The translations under genes were made by a program, and so were the position numbers. Shown one piece after another: positions 58,616 to 64,000 of a stretch of 64,000 nucleotides of DNA; position 1 is the stretch's first letter, and the number at the start of each line of letters is the position of its first letter. Under the pieces are notes generated by a model. The model was not told the origin of the DNA. It saw only the letters and a program-made list of their open reading frames with translations, and did not search any database. The stretch spans positions 60,379,722 to 60,443,721 of the forward strand of contig NC_081846.1 in NCBI RefSeq assembly GCF_963259705.1. Reading direction: 5' to 3'. Source of the stretch: Myotis daubentonii (lineage: Eukaryota; Chordata; Mammalia; Chiroptera; Vespertilionidae).

Positions 58616-59699
58616 GTAAACTTAAAAAGAAACTAAAGAGAGTTCTAATGTTCCTGAGGTAGATAAAGAAGAAAAAGAAAATTAAAGGAAAGAGATGAAG
58701 TTGTCAAACTTTTGTTCATTAAATCTGAAAAATAATGTGAAGATGGAATTTGGTTAAAATTATTTTATTTCTAACCAGAATGTATTGGAAAGAATAAATG
58801 AACTGTTGATGAAAATAACTACTGAAGTTTTTTTATTGAAGCTAAAATTAAATATCAACTAATTATTTGACATAGATTAATGGCTTAGAAAATAAATACA
58901 TATAATTATAAAGATCCCTTACTCCCAAAGTCATATTAGCTAACACTTTCTAATTTTCTTAGAGTTTTCAGTAAAACCATTTTGGGAAACAGAGTTGCTC
59001 CTTTTCTAAATGATTCATATTAACAAGGGAGGTAGCAGTGAAGCCCTTAATAGGAGCTACTCATTTATGTTTGGTAGACAAATAGAATTTGGGCAGCAAG
59101 GATCTCTTTGTGCTCATCTGAATGTGGAGTGAGTTGATTATACTGGGGAAACCTGACAGGATTTTCAGAAGATATAAAGTAGAAAAATATAAACTTTAAA
59201 AATATCAAAACGCTGTAAAATATTATTATGGTAAAGGTAAAATAAAAGGTTTTGAATAGGCACACATATATGGTCTTCTGAAAATAGCACCGTTCAATTC
59301 CAGAGTCTTAAGGATGTCCATGACATCAGGGAAAGAAAAAGAAATGCAATGTATTGTATTACTTAGCACATTTCAATCCATGCTATGAGAGCCTGTAAAT
59401 GGTGCTAAGAGTGTTCTGAGCATAGATTAGAAGCAGTTTCTTTCTAAGTGAAATGTAAAATTTTAACACTTGGTGAAACTGATACCATCGTAATTAGCTG
59501 GTTATTGATAATAGAAATGAAGCAAAGGGGGAAGCCAGTCATTATAGCCAGGCTGTTTGAGCAACTTCACCAGGAAGCTGCAACTTCGTACTTCCCAGGG
59601 AACCACAGGTCTATTCTCTGAAAAACACTGAGGGAAAGGATCCAACAAAGAGAATATAGACACATGGTCAGTAAAGTTGGGGTGACATAGAGAAGGTAC
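58616..59699. other. no recognised feature
   Basis: AT-rich unique-looking DNA. Confidence 0.4.
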
Positions 59700-60203
59700 T
59701 TGCCTATCAGTCACACCCGGGAACAAAGATCATTGGCCAGAATGGGTGGGGCCACTGAAAGCCCACAAAAATTTGGGAATACATAATTTCCTAAACAAAG
59801 GAGTTCTCTCTCTCCTGGCATTCTTGGCTCATGACTCTTGTAACTCTTGACTCTCTTATAGCCCACGGCCATGTGTAGCCCACATACAATGGACTAACGG
59901 ACTGTAGGGGGCAATACAAGCGAAGCTAGCCTGATGCTGGACTGGACTTAGCTCCAACATGGAGAGGAAACTCTGGATACTGGCTCTGATTTTAGCTCTA
60001 CTGAAGCCCTAGGTACATGTCTATGACTAGGCTAAGAGAAATGGGACTTTGGAAACCCAGGTGTATAATTCTATGGAAATAAAGCTTCCTACTATATCTT
60101 ATTCTCCCGTGTGAGCCTCAGAAAATTATTTTCTTGGGATATCACAAGAATTCCACCCTCACTAGCAAATGGGGGAGACAAGGACCTCTCCCCTCCATTA
60201 ACA
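59700..60203 (+). mobile_element. probable ERV1-type LTR
   Basis: LTR texture: GGAAACCCAGGTGTATAATT, poly(A) signal GGAAATAAAGCTTCCTAC at about 60076-60093, then GTGTGAGCCTCAG and a plausible end near CCATTAACA. The left boundary is not fixed and no duplication was found. Confidence 0.4.
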
Positions 60204-61164
60204 AAACCAACCAAGTTCTGTTATATCTCTATCTATATTAATATCAATGTATGTATCTACAAACATATTTGATGAAAAGGAATTTATAGACAGTTGGAAA
60301 ATTTAGAAAGCCATCTTTTGTTATCTGATTATTATATGATTCCTACCAGTCTAGCTGCTAGCAACCTGATGCAATTTTTTGCCAGTAATCTGCTTTTAAC
60401 TTTTATTACTAGGACTAGTAATTGGTACTTAATATATGTTTATTAATGAATAAATAGAGGGGGGAAAGTGGATGAGTATTGAGGAAATACCAAACTCTTC
60501 AGCTTTGTGCCATATAAACAATATTATTTTACTTTATAGCATTCTCTAGGAATTATCTAACAAAGCCTAATAATTTGTTCAGCTAGATCCCTATATACTT
60601 TCATAAATCATGGTTTCAGTTTTCTAGTGGCTGCTGCTGTTATTTCTGCACCAAATATTCATGTGTGCAGTTTGTTAAGACCAAGGTTTCTTTTTTACTT
60701 TTTCTCCTCTTTCCTAAATGACAATGGGTTAAGAAATCAGTTTCCTCCTTTGTATGGTAATATCTGATGTACCACAGCCCACTGAATTTTAAAATTGCAA
60801 TCTGCTCAAGCTCACAAAGGAAATTGTGCAATTGAAATTCATTTCAGTGTAAGCAAGCTTAGTTAAATATCAGATTGCCAGTCAATAGGGAAACAGCAGA
60901 CATCTATGGATAATGATCATTTCCTTCTTCGGAAAAGATCCCAAATCACCATCTCATACATACTAACAAGTGCCATATTGACACTGAGAGGGAGCAGAGT
61001 TTGCTGCCCTAAAGATGCCTTGATTGGGATATTGATTACTTTAAGTTGGTTATTTTAACAAACAAAAGACTTAAAAAAAAAAGGCTTTTACCATCCTCTT
61101 GCTTGCCTAAAGGAATTTATATAGAAAACCCTGCTTAAAAGAAGGGAGATATCACCTTAGCACC
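60204..61164. other. no recognised feature
   Basis: AT-rich unique-looking DNA. Confidence 0.4.
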
Positions 61165-62390
61165 ATAATATGAACTAACTGGCGGACAGGGTGGAACCCA
61201 GTAAAGTCAGTTTGTTACATGCCCAAATGTCCCGTTGTTTTGGGGTGGCCCAGCAAAAATGTGTTTGCTCCTCCTCATTCACCTCTGAATTTCCTACCTT
61301 TTCTTCAAAGGCCAAACAACTACCCTGCCGGGAGCCGGTCCATCCTTGCTGTTTCAAGGGACCTGGCATATATGGCATACGGTTCTTAATATGTTTGCTC
61401 ACGTTCTTGGCGCTGTGTTTTAACCAAAGTCACCTCTCAGAGAAAGGTTGAATCCCCAGGTTGGGATTTTCCCCTGAAGTTAGGGAGGGAATAAAACCCC
61501 TCAACTAAGTGCCAGGCGGGTAATTAATCCCTTTAACTATGAACAATCATGCTTATACTACATAATCTTTTCTCCCTGGAATGGAGATAAGAAACGCCCT
61601 AACCTTTGTAATAGAGATTGATAGGATTGAATCAACTGGTATAAATACAGTTGTAACAAGACAGAAACACTCAGAACTTAGAACAGAATCAAGAAGACAG
61701 AACCCAGAACCAGACAGAGAGAGACAGAACTCAGAACACAGAACTAAGGACACAGGGCTTGGAAGACAGGACCAAGAGAGACAGAGCCTAGGCACAGAAC
61801 CTACACAGAACGTTCTCTAGAGACAGAAGAACTTCGCTGGCGAGAGCATGCCGGAGGATCCTGGACAGGGACTGGCCTCGGAGCTTGGAGGCAAAGCCTG
61901 GCGAGAGAGCATGGCAGGGGATCCTGGACTGAACCTGACTGCAGAGATTGGCAGGAGAGCCTGACTAGAACCTGGTGACTGAACCTGACTGGAGATCCTA
62001 GGCAGAACCTCTCTGGAGATCCAGACCAGAACTTGGCTGGAGATCCTGACTGGAGATCCTGGCTAGGCTGCTGATCAACTGAACACTGTCTCCATGTCAT
62101 TCCTTCTTCGCCGACTCCGTCCACACCTTTGGGGACCCCTGGACCCGCTGGGGTTGGACCCCGGCACTACCCCTCTTTTCCTTAAGCTCAAGATGGTATA
62201 TAAGCTTCACCTGCCAGATTTATCCTAGGATCCCATATTTTTAGGGAGACCCTGTATATGCATATGTAATAAATTTGGTTATTTCTCCCTGATAGTCTCC
62301 GGTTAATCTGTCTTGTGTCAGTTTGATTATTAGACCAGTCAGAACAATTTAGAAGGGCAGAAGGGAAATTATTTTTTCTCTCTTACAACA
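61165..62390 (+). mobile_element. older LTR split by solo LTR 2
   Basis: Left part to 61325 and right part from 62173. The right part holds GATGGTATATAAGCTTCACC, a poly(A) signal GTAATAAATTTGGTTATTTC and GTTAATCTGTCTTGTGTCAG, ending near CTCTCTTACAACA, like an ERV1/ERV3-type LTR. The outer limits are approximate. Confidence 0.5.
61326..62166 (+). mobile_element. solo LTR 2, ERV2-like, nested
   Basis: 841 bp, same family as solo LTR 1 (TGCCGGGAGCC...GGACCCCGGCA). Perfect 6-bp duplication CTACCC at 61320-61325 and 62167-62172. It is about 90 bp longer than copy 1, mainly by an extra segment near 61385-61405 and an extra run of AGACAGAAC-type repeats at about 61683-61735. TATAAATA at about 61640-61647. 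No internal viral genes. Confidence 0.9.
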
Positions 62391-62463
62391 TCTACATAAT
62401 GAAATAAACATAGATTTCTGTTATGCTTTTAGCTTCGCAAGATTTACTTGATTATATATACTA

Positions 62464-62680
62464 CCAGAGGCCCAGTGTGCGAAATTCATGCACTGGTAGG
62501 GTCCCTAGCAGGTGCCAGTTTCCAGCTGCAGGCTGCTGGAACCTTGCCTCTTGAATTCTGCAAATCCCATTGCCAGGACCACCCTCCCTTCCCCGGGCCA
62601 GCCCTTCCCCACTGGTTGAACTCCTGGAAGAATTCCAGGTGAGGGGACAATTTGCATACTATGCTTTTTATTATATAGGA
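62464..62680 (-). mobile_element. short Helitron P with local copy
   Basis: CCAGAGGCCCAGTGTGCGAA (CTAG mutated to CCAG) with hairpin at the left, TTTTATTATATAGGA at the right, flanked by A and T. 217 bp. Contains a 34-bp stretch (62540-62573) identical to host DNA at 63426-63459. Confidence 0.85.
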
Positions 62681-64000
62681 TGCCCTGGTAAAACATTTCT
62701 ACTTTGATATATTCTGGTACTGTGCCTTTTGTTAATAACTACATAACTTTTTTTAATCTTCTGGGGTTTAATTTATAATCTCTGCAAATGGATGTAAGAT
62801 TGAAGAAGACAATCTTCTGAAGAAATGGAAATGCACTTTCAAATAGACCAACACCAATTTTGCTATAAATACCACAGTTAGTTATGAAAAGGCAGGATGC
62901 AAGTCGGAGTGCAAGTTATAACCCTGCCCTTGAGAGAGAAACAAATAGCGAGACAGAACATGAGAGAGTACATTGCTTGTGCTTATTTGCTTGAAAACCT
63001 GCACCTATTCTGACAGCTGTACTATATATAGATATGCAGTGCAGGAAAAATAATATATAGGGCATACGGAGACGATTTTCTACCCTCATCAATAGTTTTC
63101 ATACCACCAAAACAAGAGTTTTCTGTTCTGCTCTTTAGACAGTTTTTCTTAGTTAAACACTGAATTTAACCCATACATAAACTGAAATGTCACTTTCTCT
63201 TCTCTCACCTCTTTTCATGCAGTCATCATCCAGAAAGTAGACTCTGCAGAAATATCAACCCCACCTTTCTGCTGATAGCTTTCCTTTCTACATAGAACGC
63301 AGTCACTACTTATTAGGTATTTTATTTGTTTTGGGATTGTGAAGAGCTAAGATAAGAAATGGTAAAAATAAATAGCATAAGAGAAAGTTTTTAGCTCTCT
63401 CTAACACAGATGGTAATCAGTATTAAACCTTGCCTCTTGAATTCTGCAAATCCCATTGCTGCCCCCAAACCATGCCTATGTTTCTATAAGCAACCAGGGT
63501 GGGGAGAAAAGTTTTTAGGAGAGGAAAAACATATTTTTTCTTTAGGTGATTAATAGCTCCACAAAGAAACAAGCAGGCCTTAATCGAGTTCAGCATTCTC
63601 GTAACTATTTGCCCCTAATAATTTTCACAGGGGAAGTAAAGGTCAGGGATGAGGAGTGCTCAAAGAGATGTGTGCTGCTACCATAAGAAACATTCAAACC
63701 TGTGAAGAATTTTTGTGAGTTTATTTGAGCCAAACTGTCAATAAATGCCAAGCAGAATCTCAATGGATTGATATAATGCTCCAGAGAATGGCAGTTTTGC
63801 ACCTTGTTTTATGCATTACAATCAAAAGGGGAGGTGTAAGTGGGTTACATGAACTCCATTGGTGATAGATAGATTAGGGAGGCGGGAGAAAGCAAAGTGG
63901 GGAAACCTCTAGGCTGGATAAAAAGTAGAATGATAGACGCGCACTTCTTTCACATAGGTGGGTGCAGGATAGTTAACAGTCAACAATTAACAATGAAGGG
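62681..64000. other. no recognised feature except the 34-bp match
   Basis: Unique-looking DNA to the window end. 63426-63459 is the 34-bp segment shared with Helitron P. No gene seen. Confidence 0.4.

Noticed and set aside
56375..62166. One provirus bounded by the two related LTRs
   Set aside because: Each LTR has its own perfect 6-bp duplication, and no viral internal sequence lies between them.

Overview
This window looks like intergenic or intronic nuclear DNA of a vespertilionid bat (Myotis/Eptesicus/Pipistrellus-type genome). I found no intact cellular protein-coding gene and no functional RNA gene. The assignment rests on four repeat families seen together: (i) about 17 HeliBat-type Helitrons with TC...CTAG ends, a 3' hairpin of the GTGCACGAAATTCGTGCAC type and insertion between A and T without a target-site duplication (TSD); (ii) about a dozen tRNA-derived VES SINEs; (iii) two SPIN ('Space Invader') hAT MITEs; (iv) two copies of another bat-type hAT MITE. 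Older, pan-mammalian layers are present as well: MIR, L2, CR1/L3-like, MER20-type hAT MITEs, L1 3' ends and an ERVL/MLT2-type provirus remnant.

Layout. 0-2.3 kb: Helitron 3' tail, a 5'-inverted L1 and a CR1/L3-like fragment. 2.3-4.5 kb: two adjoining minus-strand Helitrons, the second with a 47-bp tandem array. 4.5-12.6 kb: VES SINEs, SPIN, a MIR and a MITE nested in an older MITE. 12.7-26.1 kb: the Helitron-dense core, with a Helitron carrying a solo LTR, a Helitron inside an L1 that itself carries a captured MIR-containing piece, a 2.2-kb Helitron carrying about 1.4 kb of foreign sequence including a broken exon-like stretch, an element built of 82-bp repeats, and tandem Helitrons. 26-33.7 kb: mostly old sequence. 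33.7-37 kb: ERVL remnant interrupted by SPIN, a Helitron and another LTR. 37-39 kb: Helitrons K and L, which share a 66-bp host-derived segment. 39-52 kb: mostly old sequence plus composite Helitron M. 51.9-53.6 kb: composite Helitron N followed directly by a 129-bp mini-Helitron. 54-64 kb: L2-like sequence, two related ERV2-type solo LTRs, and short Helitron P, which carries 34 bp identical to DNA 0.85 kb downstream.

The most notable result is evidence for local, templated patchwork inside Helitrons. Helitron L contains the last 7-8 bp of Helitron K plus 66 bp of the host DNA next to K (64/66 identical, inverted, 1.7 kb away). Helitron P contains a perfect 34-bp copy of nearby host sequence. 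Helitron G and Helitron D hold larger captured pieces. All boundaries, TSDs and identities were read by eye. Family names come from recognition of consensus features, not from a database search.
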